A stretch of DNA of 64,000 bases from Sabellastarte sp. h YS-2021 (taxonomy: Eukaryota > Annelida > Polychaeta > Sabellida > Sabellidae), in assembly GCA_964017235.1 (NCBI GenBank), contig OZ024931.1, positions 136,774,033 through 136,838,032 on the forward strand, read 5' to 3'. Below the pieces are notes generated by a model that did no database searches, was not told where the DNA came from, and was given only the letters and a program-made list of their open reading frames with translations. Position numbers and translations under genes: made by a program. The stretch's first letter is position 1. Every line of letters begins with the position of its first letter. Shown one piece after another: positions 33,657 to 43,213 of the stretch.

Positions 33657-33877
33657 TGGGGTTTTACGTCGCTTTCAAAACTGTACAGGTCATATCACGA
33701 CTGGTAGTTGGAAGGGCAGAGGAAACCAGTACATACAGTTCATTAGGGTTGTGTACTGTAAACTGCCGACCAACGGCAAGCAACTACCAGCTTTCCCACT
33801 TAAGGCCGTGACGGGGATCGAACCCCGGCCTCAGAGGTGGGAGGTGAGAGTGTTACCACTCTGTCACCATGGCCCCA
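33657..33877 (-). mobile_element. tRNA-derived SINE, minus strand
   Basis: On minus the head GGGGCCATGGTGACAGAGTG is followed by GGGTTCGATCCC (B box), the CTTGCCGTTGGTCGGCAGTT body, the TGTACTGGTTTCCTCTGCCC block and the tail GACGTAAAACCCCAAATTAT. It is close to the copy at 14,451. A possible imperfect target duplication (CGAAGA-AAGT-like) flanks it. Confidence 0.9.
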
Positions 33878-33897
33878 ATAAAACACACGAAGACAAG

Positions 33898-33940
33898 TAA
33901 TTAGATATTATATTAATTAGATATTATATTAATTAAATAC
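33898..33940. repeat. Short AT tandem repeat
   Basis: About two and a half copies of TTAGATATTATATTAA next to the SINE head. Confidence 0.8.
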
Positions 33941-34529
33941 CATGATGATGACGGATGGACTCTTACTCATTAACATTGACATAAAATTCAGTGAATTAGA
34001 CTATTCTAAAATATCAGATAATATGGACCCTGGCCTGATCTATGAGGTATTTATAGGTATAACAACGTTTTTAAGTACACCACATTTCATCATTCCCATT
34101 CCCTATTTTCTGTATATTTGGTCTGTATTTTGACTCTTAATTGAGACTAGGGGTCGGTTTCATGAAGTCTTTCTGTAACCCTTCTTTTTTTAGCCCTTCA
34201 GTAGTCAAACAATGAATATTTATATAGTTTTCTTGTAAAACAATACAAAGAAGGAAAATGTTGCATAAAATTGGGAAACACCATTTCAGTGATTTTGATT
34301 ATTTCAACACTGTAATTTTAATTTTTCCCTTTTGAAGAGTATGTTTGAAATTATACATTATATTTTAATGTTGTGTTGTAAAAGAATGGACTCAGAATTG
34401 ATAATGCATCACTCATGTGTGTAATGAGACAAAATATTATCGGAGTTTTAATACTTTCAATAGTTTATTACAGTTAGAACCTCTATTTTCTGAATAGATT
34501 GTGAGAGTCAGAGTTTTTTCAGATAATAG

Positions 34530-34860
34530 TTTATTTTTCTTTATTATAGTGACATGTGTTATACATGAACAGTTTATACAGGCAAAAATAAATTTAACAC
34601 CCAGCTCCTAAGGGCTTATAAGTCACTTCATGTACAAAACTTTTAATGTGTATTGGGTATATTTCAGCAAACACAAATTAATTATTTATAATTTGGTGTT
34701 GAACATAATGTACAAATTTGAAATCTGTATTTCCGAAGTTCCACAATAAAATTACAAAGACTTGTTTGGTGATTTTTCATAATATAAGGAATTTCGTTTC
34801 ATAATCTGTTTTTTCCAACTCTGACCATTTTGCACTACATTGAGCAAAGTATTTTTTATT
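34530..34860 (-). pseudogene. 3' end of a LINE, split by the DIRS1-type element
   Basis: On minus, immediately beyond the left end of the inverted-repeat element, a frame gives KYFAQCSAKWSELEKTDYET and FLIL, then an AT-rich 3' UTR ending near CATGTCACTATAATAAAGA. The style (aromatic, E-K-F-L-type C-terminal block after a CxxC-H-C knuckle) continues the LINE that stops at 43,214 on the other side. That LINE ends there in CTLCNSR and HFIYRC. I infer that both were one LINE interrupted by the DIRS insertion. Confidence 0.55.
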
Positions 34861-35506
34861 AAGCTACAATAGCTTACCATGTGGGACTGATTGCTGTTCT
34901 CGGATGGCCTGGCCAACGTCTAAGAAAAATAGACATTTATAGTTGGCTGTAGCCTCAGGTTGTCGTCTCGTGGTACACGCTGAGATCTCGTCCTACTTTC
35001 TCGTTGAAATTTTAAACCTTACCCCTCAGCTGTGATATAGTGGGGAGGCAGGCTGGGACTCTTCTCAGTCCCACATGGTAAGCTTGTAGCTTATAAAAGC
35101 TACATTTAAGTAATTAAAATTTTCAATTTTATTGCACTACAATAGCTTACCATGTGGGACCGATTGCTGAATCCAACCACATGGTGGAGGGATTACAGCT
35201 GAGACTGGAAGATATGTCAATTTGAATAAAAGAAAGACAGTGCTAATACTGTAAAGATGTTTTGATTGCAGGAGAAAAGTACAGTCATGCTCACTTTAGG
35301 AGTGCGAGGAAACCTAGAGACCATCCATGAGTGAACAACCAGCCCAATGGTTGCAATTCACATAAATTTTTGCCACTGAACATGAGATTAATGACAACCT
35401 TGATAAGTCTTTAATACATATTATACCTGATAAACTAAAAATAAAAAAATGACCTCACCCGTAGCATCTTGAGAAGTAAACCTTTACCTAGACCCTGGGA
35501 TTAGAC
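34861..35506 (+). repeat. Left inverted terminal repeat of DIRS1-type element
   Basis: Reverse-complement match to 42,524-43,213, with inner end CCTAGACCCTGGGATTAGAC at 35,487-35,506. Inside, a CTTACCATGTGGGACTGATT motif occurs at about 34,874 and 35,150 and in inverted form near 35,070. The outer 210 bp therefore form their own small palindrome-flanked unit. A junction unit (GCTTATAAAAGCTACATTTA) follows. These sub-units resemble the complementary end segments that DIRS1 elements use to close a circle. Confidence 0.9.
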
Positions 35507-35726
35507 GTGAATAGGTAGCGTCTGTCACATACACAGACATTTTCATCTGTTTCTCAGCACATACGTATTGTTGGATGTTAATTTTTGGTTGTTTTTTCTA
35601 ATATATATCATAGTTTATTCTGTGAAAGTTCCGTTTTGATAGGATAAGTATTTTTTATATATTTTGGTGTTTTGAGTTTTCCTTGGTACAGCCTTTTTAC
35701 ATATAATTCTTTTATTGCATTTCAAT

Positions 35727-37640
35727 ATGTCTTCCTACCAAACAAATAAAGACAAACTGAGATCTAGTGTACTGTCGTCATTTTTGTTTCTTATTTGACA
35801 CACACAAGTACTGCCCTACCTGTGGGGAATCTGGCAAGGGTGATGACCCCAGTGTCACTTTCGAGGCGCCCTGTGAGATCTGTGCATATTTCACAGATGA
35901 GCAACTGAATAAAATTTAACACAGGAAACGCTACGTAGAGAAACAAATAAGGGACACTACTAGTTCAAAAGACGATGAATTCGACCTATTGGGTGAGGGC
36001 GACGGGGATTCTTTTACTGGTTCTAATGCAGACCATGAGAGTGCTGCACACAACTTACTTACCTCACTCCCACGTCCAGAACCCCTACCCTTCAGTTCAT
36101 TGAATCTCAAAACGCCAGCGAAAGCTATCCCACCGAATCCCAGGTATTGCCTTACAGCAGAACATTGAAGCTAATTTAGAAAAATCCCTGGTAATTCACT
36201 AAATATCAATTTACAGTAGTAAATGGCTTCCTTTCAGGCTTCAATGTTAGAAGCATTCCAGCCTCTCCGAGACAAATTGACTTATAAAAAGGTGAGTGGA
36301 GGTGGATCAGACTTCGGCTTCTAAGCCTGGAACCTCTCAAGCTGCTGTAAATCTGGACCAACCCCCGCCTAGGCCCCCTCGCACTACCTCAAATGAGTAA
36401 ACATAAGGCTAGGTTCAGATATGTGTCATCTTCCTCAGAGGAGGATCAGTCCTCTGTAGCCAGACACAGGTCTTCAAAGCCCTCTATCTCTGATCAAAAC
36501 CAGCCTCAACATAATCCAGACCGCCCCTTATTACAGGGAAGTAGCTCTGTCTGACGTTCTCTCTCAGTACGCTGAAAAGGTGGACACTTTTAGGGTCATC
36601 CTTTCCCTCACTGACCCTAGGGAGTCCATGCCTAGGTCCTCAACTTCAGTAATGGGTCTGGATGATGAGAAAGGCCGTCAGGAGGGTCCTTCCTCTATGC
36701 TCTCCCTTAGCTCGGTTATCAAAGATACTTTTGATAAATTCAAGCATGACTTCCAGGCCGCTAATTTACATGAGGGTAAATATACAAACCTCCTCTCTTT
36801 CCACTGCCAAGTGGTACAAGGTGGGATGGCCCTGTTATGAGGAGAAAATACAAGAGTTGAATACAGATTTTGCCAAAATCTGTATTACACCTAAGCCCCC
36901 TGGGGCTCCTATGGGCAAGGTTCCCCTACCAATTCTTAAGGAATAGGAACACCAAGCTAGGCAAAATATATTGACTCTAAACTTTTTTACTGCAGCCTTT
37001 GCCAAGACTTCATCTGCTTGCAATGCCACGCTTGAGAAGTGCCAACATAGCCTGAAGTCAACCTTCAAGAGAGTCAAATCTCAAATTCAGAAAGATGTCA
37101 ATCCTGAGAAAGCAGCCAAACGTGGATATTAGCAAGCCTGTGAATATCTTGACATATAGAATAAGACCGTTCTTATTCAACACAGGGCCCTCACATGCCT
37201 CAGAAAATCCTTGGCCCATATATTCCAGAGGGAGTTATATTCCATAGGTAACACCAGCTTGCTAAGGCGCGAAGCTAAAATGAACCATTTATATCCACAG
37301 CTATGGGAAACAAGACACCAAGAACTTAGGAACTCGCCCTTTTGGCATTCCTCCTTGTTTAAGTCTCAACTGGTAAAGGAGGGAGAGGACTTCCTCCTCA
37401 AAAAGTCACCTCTAAAGATTCTCAGGGTTTCATACCATATCCAACTAAGCCCTTTTGTGATCCACACTACAAGAAAAGAGGTTCCTACAGGAAATGCCTC
37501 TATGGGGCAACTCCTCACAAAGCAGTAACCAATCATTTTCCTCAGGTAGGGAAAAGCTGAAATTCAGAGGCTCGAAGGGTCGACCCCCACAACAGGGGTC
37601 GAGGGCGTGGACACCCCTCCCCCACTGACTCCTTAAATGC
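35727..37640 (+). pseudogene. Gag-like ORF1 of DIRS1-type element
   Basis: An ATG at 35,727 opens a short frame. After a frameshift comes FDTHKYCPTCGESGKGDD with PCEICAYFTDEQLNKI (35,794-35,920). This is a CxxC...CxxC knuckle and helix block known at the start of metazoan DIRS1 Gag-like proteins. Later pieces are a Ser/Pro-rich section (36,000-36,560), helical frames at 36,580-36,946 and 37,211-37,528, and a basic tail near 37,560-37,640. Stops and frameshifts are frequent. Confidence 0.7.
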
Positions 37641-38380
37641 ACCAGTAGGAGGTCACCTCTGCCCTTTCAGAAGAGATTGGCAAACAAACAAATGTTCATC
37701 CAACGTGTTAAACATTATCACCAATGGCTGCATAGTGCCATTCATTTCAAAACCAAATCTGGTCAGATTCCCTCTGATTCAGCCAGAATACAAGGCCCGC
37801 CAAAAAGACCAAGCTCTGGCCACTTGTATCCAGTCTCTTCTGTCAAAGAACGCAATCAAAAGGGTGGAAAACGTAAAATCTCTCAGGTTTTACAGTTGCC
37901 TGTTTCTAGTCCATCAGGATCTCCCTGATTCCAGCGGAATGGGTATCATCGATAGCCCTATCGGACGCTTACCTTCACATCCCCATCCACCCAAACTCAA
38001 GGTTTTGCCACAGGTCACAAGTGTTCCAGTTCACCTACCTCCCTTTCGGACTATCCACAGCCCCCCAGGTCTTTACAATGATCGTAAAGGAAGTGAAGCT
38101 AATGGCCCTCTCCAGAGGACTCAGACTTCACCAATACCTGGATGACTGGCTGATCAGGTCCTAGTCTCAGGAGGAAGCCCAAGTGAACACTCAGGCAGTG
38201 GTAGACCTAACCTAGTCCTTCGGGTGGATAATAAATCAGGAAAAGTCAGAACTGAAACCTACTCAGGTGTTTTCGTTTGTGGGCTACAAATACCATCTAG
38301 ATTCAGCCCTTGTAAAACCCACTCAATAGAGATGGCTTAAACTTCAGGATTTGATCCTGCGTCTCAAGTCAAAACATGTT
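37640..38380 (+). pseudogene. Reverse transcriptase of DIRS1-type element
   Basis: CIVPFISKPNLVRFPLIQPE and LLSKNAIKRVENVKSLRFYS give the RT fingers (37,700-37,920). After frame changes, a YLDDWLI motif at 38,135-38,155 gives the catalytic YxDD, and a GYKYHLDS block follows. The order and the GAI-x-x-V/YS-x-L-F-x-V signatures are those of DIRS RT. In-frame stops are present, including one just after LIRS. Confidence 0.85.
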
Positions 38381-38599
38381 TTGACTGCAAGATGTTTGAT
38401 GTCGCTAATTGGTTGCTTGCCTCAACAGAGAAAATGGTCCCGGTGGGACACCTTCACATGAGGCCCTTTCAGTTTCACCTCAAGGAGCACTGGAAATATC
38501 CTCAGTCACTGGACAGCCTCCTTCCTTGGACAGAAGCGGTTGCCTACACTGGTGGCAGAACCCCACAAATGTGATGAGAGGTGCAGACCTTCATCTCTA

Positions 38600-39124
38600 A
38601 GGCCAAAGAATCCAACTCCTTACAGACGCCTCAATCGAAGGTTGGGGCGCTCACTTAAATCAAAGTTCTACAAGGGGTCTGTGGTCAGATGGGGAAAAAG
38701 GCTACACATAAATGTTCTAGAGTTGAAGGTGGTCTCACTGGCCCTTCAAACCTTCAAGGACCAGTGTCAGAACCAAACAGTGCTAGTTGCAATGAACAAC
38801 TCAACAGTGGTAGCCTACATAAACAAACAAGGAAGAACTCACTCAGCAGAGATGTGCTCATTCCTGTGGAAGATCATGACATGGTATCATTATTATCACA
38901 TAACATTGAAAGCCAGACACATTCCAGGGTGTCTTAATCTGATGGCCGAACTTCTGTCCAGGTCGAACCAAGTTCAATCAACAGAATGGTCAAGGCACCC
39001 TCAGGTGTTTAGACAGATCTGTCAGAGGTGGTTCGCCCCTCTTATAGACCCATTTGCCAGTCATCTGAACCACAAACTTTCACTGTATGTATCTTCAATC
39101 CCGACCCAAATGCTTGGGTTATAG
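38600..39124 (+). pseudogene. RNase H and methyltransferase-like part of DIRS1-type pol
   Basis: RNase H pieces are LTDASIEGWGAHLN in one frame (near 38,611-38,655), then RLHINVLELKVVSLALQTF and VAMNNSTVVAYINKQG in another, ending with ARHIPGCLNLMAELLSRS. The catalytic Asp of the TDN motif is replaced (MNN). From about 39,040 a DPFASHLNHKLSLYVSS block begins, and out-of-frame YAYPLTALL and IAPGWPGMSWF pieces continue to about 39,270. This matches the Dam-like methyltransferase segment reported for DIRS1-group elements. Confidence 0.8.
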
Positions 39125-39329
39125 ATGCTCTGAACATAAACTGGTTGGGTCTCACTGCTTATGCTTACCCTCTGACAGCTCTCCTTCACAAGGTGATCTA
39201 AAAAATCAGACAATGCCATTGCCTGATCATAGTAATAGCCCCAGGCTGGCCAGGGATGTCCTGGTTTTGGGACCTAGTGCAGCTCTCAACAGAGATCTCA
39301 CTGCAACGGTGTCAACAACTCTTCTGAAA

Positions 39330-39486
39330 CAGTCCCACAATTATGTGTTCCACAGCAATCCGCAAAATCTCAACCTCCACGCCAATGACCGTCTACAAGT
39401 CAAAGTGGGCCCTATTTGAGAAATGGTGCAGAGAAAATTTGGTGGATTTCTCCACTTCATCTGTGAAACAAATCTTAGATTTTTTC
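39330..39486 (+). pseudogene. Tyrosine recombinase N-terminal part (split gene)
   Basis: The frame gives TVYKSKWALFEKWCRENLVD and SVKQILDFFM, the helical DNA-binding N-domain of a DIRS recombinase. It is cut at 39,491 by a LINE insertion. The reading continues at 41,613 with YLCQNLNRRPTTIDGYRTAI in the expected order. Confidence 0.85.
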
Positions 39487-39491
39487 ATGTA
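39487..39491 (+). repeat. LINE target duplication, left (ATGTA)
   Basis: ATGTA here and at 41,608-41,612 flank the LINE. The host recombinase frame is consistent with one copy only. Confidence 0.65.
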
Positions 39492-41607
39492 AAAAATGGC
39501 TCCAGTGCACCCCGACAAAGGCTTTGTGAATTCAGACATCCTCTCAGCAAAGCGTCTGAAGTGCAAGTGTGAGCGAGTATGGCGCAGTAGCAACTCTGCA
39601 ATCAACCGGAGAAGATATCGAGCTGCTGTCAATCGCTACAATTTCCTACTGGAACAATCAAGACGCAGGCACTATTCCACTGTCATTGCTGAAAATAATG
39701 GTAACCCCAAGGCTCTGTGGAACACTTTCAAGAAAGTCTTGCACAAAACCTCAACTATCATCCTACCCGATCATATTAGTCCTACTGATTTAGCTAACAC
39801 TTTCGGTCATTTTTTCAGTGACAAAATTGTGAAAATCAGAGTTGCTTTAGAGTCATCAGTGCCTGTTTCCCTCACAATACCGAAGAGTAATAGCAGTGCC
39901 CTGACCTCTTTTGAGCCTGTATCTGAGGATGACATCCTCAAAATCCTAAGGTCATCCAACACCAAATCATCCGACCTGGACCCAATCCCTACCGCACTAG
40001 TCAAAGAGTGTGCGGACATTTTGGTCACTCCAATCACCAATATTATAAACTATTCACTCAAAGAAGGGAGTTTCCCAAACTGTTTCAAAACAGCATATGT
40101 CACCCCTCTTCTCAAGAAACCAAACTTAGACAGAAATCTCCTAAAAAACTATAGACCGGTATCCAACCTTAGTTTCTTATCCAAACTGATCGAAAAAGTA
40201 GTTGCCAAACAGTTAAATAATTATATCGATAGCGAGGGGCTCTCCAATGTCAACCAATCCGCTTACAGGAGACTCCATTCCACAGAAACAGTGCTGTTGA
40301 AAATCCAGAATGACATTGCTGCTTCGTTGGACTCTGGTAAGGCTGTTGCACTCACACTGCTAGACCTCTCAGCGGCATTCGACACTATCGACCATGACAT
40401 TCTTTTTAATTCCCTAAGAGATTGGTTTGGGGTTGATGGCACTGTGTTGAGGTGGATCAGATCCTATCTCTCAAACCGGAAACAGAAGGTTAAATTAGGA
40501 AATAGCTTTTCAGATGTGTTCTCACTTCCGTATGGTGTGCCTCAGGGTTCTGTCCTGGGCCCCCTCCTTTTTACCCTTTACACAACCCCTCTCAGTAATA
40601 TCATTTCCAATTTCAATGTCACCCACCATCTATATGCTGATGACACCCAAATATATCTAGCATTGGACAATAGGAATTTTGATTCCAGTTTCGCTGAGCT
40701 TACAGAGTGTCTCACATGTATCCAAAACTGGATGGCTGGCGTGAAATTGAAACTCAATCCCGAGAAAACTGAATTTATTATAATAGGTGATAGACAAGCC
40801 AGAGAGTCCCTCATTAATAAATTCCCTACTCAACTTCTCGGAAATTCTATTTCCCCTACTGATACAGTCAAGAACCTGGGTGTAATTTTTGACTCTGGAA
40901 ACACCTTTTCCAACCACATAACTAATATGTGTCGAGCCTGCTACTACCACCTTAAGGACCTAAGACGTATTCGTAAATTCCTCAGTGTGGAAACTGCAGC
41001 CTTGCTTGCAAACTCAATGATCAGTAGTCGACTTGACTACTGCAATTCCCTACTTTATGGCATCAGTAAGTACAATGTTGCTAAACTCCAAAAGATACAA
41101 AATGCCCTTTGTAGAATTGTTTTTAGACTTGATAGAACTAGCCATGTCACTCCTTTTCTTCAAAAACTACACTGGCTTCCTATCACTTACCGTTTATTGT
41201 TTAAGTACAATCTAATTACTTTCAAGGCTATAAATTTCTCTCAACCCATATACCTATCATCCTTGATCAAAACCAGTTGTCTAACACGTGGAAATCGTCT
41301 TTCTCTTTCCTCAGCCTCTCACAAAAAGGCCATCGGTAGGAGAGGTTTTGTAGTGGCTTCCCCCATAGAATGGAACAGACTCCCACAATCAGTACGATCA
41401 CAACAAACAATAACAGGTTTCCGTAGCCAGCTAAAGACCTACTTGTTTAGATTAGCATATCCTCCACCATAGTACATCTCCCTGGCGGGCGCTAACCTTG
41501 GATCATGACCTCGAACGTCCCTCGACTTTCCCTTTTTGATTTCAAGCGCATTAGAGGATGTTGCATCAATTTTGCGCTATATAAATGTTTCTATTCTATT
41601 CTATTCT
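39492..41607 (+). mobile_element. 5'-truncated CR1/L2-like LINE inserted in recombinase gene
   Basis: It begins directly in the endonuclease-RT linker and carries a full RT. A 3' UTR with CAAGCGCATTAGAGGATGTT and TTTTGCGCTATATAAATG follows, and it ends in a (TTCTA)n-type tail. Probable 5-bp target duplication ATGTA. No endonuclease domain is present, as expected for a 5'-truncated copy. The intact frame implies a more recent insertion than the surrounding DIRS element. Confidence 0.9.
39496..41472 (+). CDS. LINE ORF2 fragment: reverse transcriptase (658 codons)
   Basis: This is the only long intact frame in the window. Residues 1-150 are the linker after the missing endonuclease (basic, R-rich). 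The RT core follows with KNYRPVSNLSFLSKLIEKVV, QSAYRRLHSTETVLLKIQND, LDLSAAFDTIDHDIL (motif A Asp), GVPQGSVLGPLLFTLY (motif B) and HLYADDTQIYLAL (motif C YADD). A C-terminal LTRGNRLSLSSASHKKAIGR and WNRLPQSVR block closes it. The signatures place it in the CR1/L2-type group of LINEs. The start ATG at 39,496 is only the first ATG after the truncation point, so a normal translation start is absent. All RT catalytic Asp residues are present. Without the endonuclease it cannot move autonomously. Confidence 0.9.
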   Translation: MAPVHPDKGFVNSDILSAKRLKCKCERVWRSSNSAINRRRYRAAVNRYNFLLEQSRRRHYSTVIAENNGNPKALWNTFKKVLHKTSTIILPDHISPTDLANTFGHFFSDKIVKIRVALESSVPVSLTIPKSNSSALTSFEPVSEDDILKILRSSNTKSSDLDPIPTALVKECADILVTPITNIINYSLKEGSFPNCFKTAYVTPLLKKPNLDRNLLKNYRPVSNLSFLSKLIEKVVAKQLNNYIDSEGLSNVNQSAYRRLHSTETVLLKIQNDIAASLDSGKAVALTLLDLSAAFDTIDHDILFNSLRDWFGVDGTVLRWIRSYLSNRKQKVKLGNSFSDVFSLPYGVPQGSVLGPLLFTLYTTPLSNIISNFNVTHHLYADDTQIYLALDNRNFDSSFAELTECLTCIQNWMAGVKLKLNPEKTEFIIIGDRQARESLINKFPTQLLGNSISPTDTVKNLGVIFDSGNTFSNHITNMCRACYYHLKDLRRIRKFLSVETAALLANSMISSRLDYCNSLLYGISKYNVAKLQKIQNALCRIVFRLDRTSHVTPFLQKLHWLPITYRLLFKYNLITFKAINFSQPIYLSSLIKTSCLTRGNRLSLSSASHKKAIGRRGFVVASPIEWNRLPQSVRSQQTITGFRSQLKTYLFRLAYPPP

Positions 41608-41612
41608 ATGTA
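41608..41612 (+). repeat. LINE target duplication, right (ATGTA)
   Basis: Matches 39,487-39,491. Short, and partly confounded by the TTCTA tail. Confidence 0.6.
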
Positions 41613-42480
41613 CCTGTGCCAAAATCTAAATAGGCGCCCCACTACCATTGATGGTTACAGGACAGCCATTGTTGACACTTTGGGCCCAGTCGGTCACCAT
41701 ATTGCACAAAGTTCAGACATTCACAGGTTACTCTCCAGCTTTCACAGGGATCATCCCAAAAGTTCAAGGAATCTTCCAAAGCGGAACCTTTCTTTTGTTC
41801 TCAATGAGCTCACAAAAGCACCCCTTGAGCCTATGAAAGACACAGACCTGAGACATATTACTCTTAAAACTGCTTTCTTGCTAATTTTGGCCTCTGGCAA
41901 GTGCAAAGTCTCCAATCTAGGCCAATGGGAAAAGGTTGCCTTGTTCCCTTCTTCTGACTTCATAGCCAAAAACCGACTAGCAAGAGAAGGTTCTCAAAGT
42001 GTGTCTCCTGTGACTGTTCCTGCTCTAACTACCATTGTAGATAAACAATTCAAGGAAGACAGGACCCTGAGTCCAGTGCGAGCCCTGAGGTACTATTTTG
42101 ATTGAACCAAAAACCTGAGAGGGTCTCAATCCCTCCTTTTCATCTCCTTCAAGAAAGGATAAACCTCAGACATCAGACCCACTACACTCTCTTCTTGGTT
42201 GAAACAAACCATTCTACTTTGTTATAAACAAGCAGACCAACAAGCCTTGGACTTGATCCAAGTTAAAGCGCATGACATTCAGGTCTTCATGGCCTCTAAT
42301 GCCTTTTACGGTGGGGTATCGATGGACCAAATCATGCAAGCCTGTCACTGGAAAGCTCACAACACATTTACAAATTTTTACCTAAAATACCTTACTTGGT
42401 CAGACAGCAACAATATGTATCTGGGACCAGTGGTGGCAGTACAACAAGTCCTAGACCAGTCATCCTCGGAAAGAAAATAG
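41613..42480 (+). pseudogene. Tyrosine recombinase catalytic part of DIRS1-type element
   Basis: Continues the gene broken by the LINE. Blocks are TTIDGYRTAIVDTLG, LKTAFLLILASGKCKVSNL (the usual Arg-Arg after GK is replaced by Cys-Lys), LSPVRALRYYFD, KAHDIQVFMASNAFYGGV (HxxR became HxxQ), QACHWKAHNTFTNFYLK (H/W and Tyr nucleophile region) and LGPVVAVQQVL. There is an in-frame stop after YYFD at 42,103, another near 42,160, and the final stop at 42,478-42,480. Two of the key Arg residues are lost, so it is inactive. Confidence 0.9.
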
Positions 42481-42507
42481 GGGGGGTGGGGGTGTGGGGG
42501 TGTGGCA
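42481..42507 (+). other. G-rich tract, possible G-quadruplex
   Basis: GGGGGGTGGGGGTGTGGGGG just after the recombinase stop gives three or more runs of five or six G. It lies between the coding end and the right inverted repeat. Confidence 0.7.
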
Positions 42508-42523
42508 CATCTGCTACAGCCAA

Positions 42524-43213
42524 GTCTAATCCCAGGGTCTAGGTAAAGGTTTACTTCTCAAGATGTTGCGGGTAAGGTCATTTTTTATTTTTAGTTTATC
42601 AGGTATAGTATGTATTAAAGACTTATCAAGGTTATCAATAATCTCATGTTCGGTGGCAAAAATTTATGTGAATTGCAACCATTGGGCTGGTTGTTCACTC
42701 ATGGATGGCCCCTAGGTTTCCTTACACTCCTAAAGTGAGCACGGCTGTACTTTTCTCCTGCAATCAAAACATCTTTACAGTATTAGCACTGTCTTTCTTT
42801 TATTCAAATTGACATATCTTCCAGTCTCAGCTGTAATCCCTCCACCATGCGGTTGGATTCAGCAATCAGTCCCACATGGTAAGCTATTGTAGCGCAATAA
42901 AATTGAAAATTTTAATTACTTAAATGTAGCTTTTATAAGCTACAAGCTTACCATGTGGGACTGCGAAGAGTCCCACCCTGCCTCCCCACTATATCACAGC
43001 TGAGGGGTAAGGTTTAAAATTTCAACGAGAAAGTAGGACAAGATCTTAGAGTGTACCACAAGACAACAACCTGAGGCTACGGCGAACTATAAATGTCTAT
43101 TTTTCTTAGACGTTGGCCAAGCCTTGCGGCCATCCGAGAACAGCAATCAGTCCCACATGGTAAGCTTGCAGCTTATAAAAGCTACATTTACGTAATTAAA
43201 ATTTTCAAATTTC
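42524..43213 (+). repeat. Right inverted terminal repeat of DIRS1-type element
   Basis: Reverse complement of 34,861-35,506 with a few percent divergence. It carries the same sub-units: inverted CTTACCATGTGGGACTG motifs near 42,870, 42,950 and 43,152, and GCTTATAAAAGCTACATTTA. It extends slightly further into the junction unit (43,163-43,213) than the left repeat. Confidence 0.9.

Larger units (their letters stand above)
34861..43213 (+). mobile_element. DIRS1-type retrotransposon with inverted terminal repeats
   Basis: Plus-strand order is left inverted repeat (34,861-35,506), Gag-like ORF1 (35,727 on), RT, RNase H, methyltransferase-like segment, tyrosine recombinase and right inverted repeat (42,524-43,213). 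The long inverted terminal repeats plus the recombinase are the hallmark of the DIRS1 group. A CR1/L2-like LINE (39,492-41,607) interrupts the recombinase gene, so the element proper is about 6.2 kb. Many frameshifts and stops make it inactive. Its own insertion appears to split a LINE on the minus strand. Confidence 0.9.

Noticed and set aside
38689-38937. 82-codon frame overlapping the RNase H region
   Set aside because: It is an out-of-frame shadow of the DIRS RNase H reading frame.
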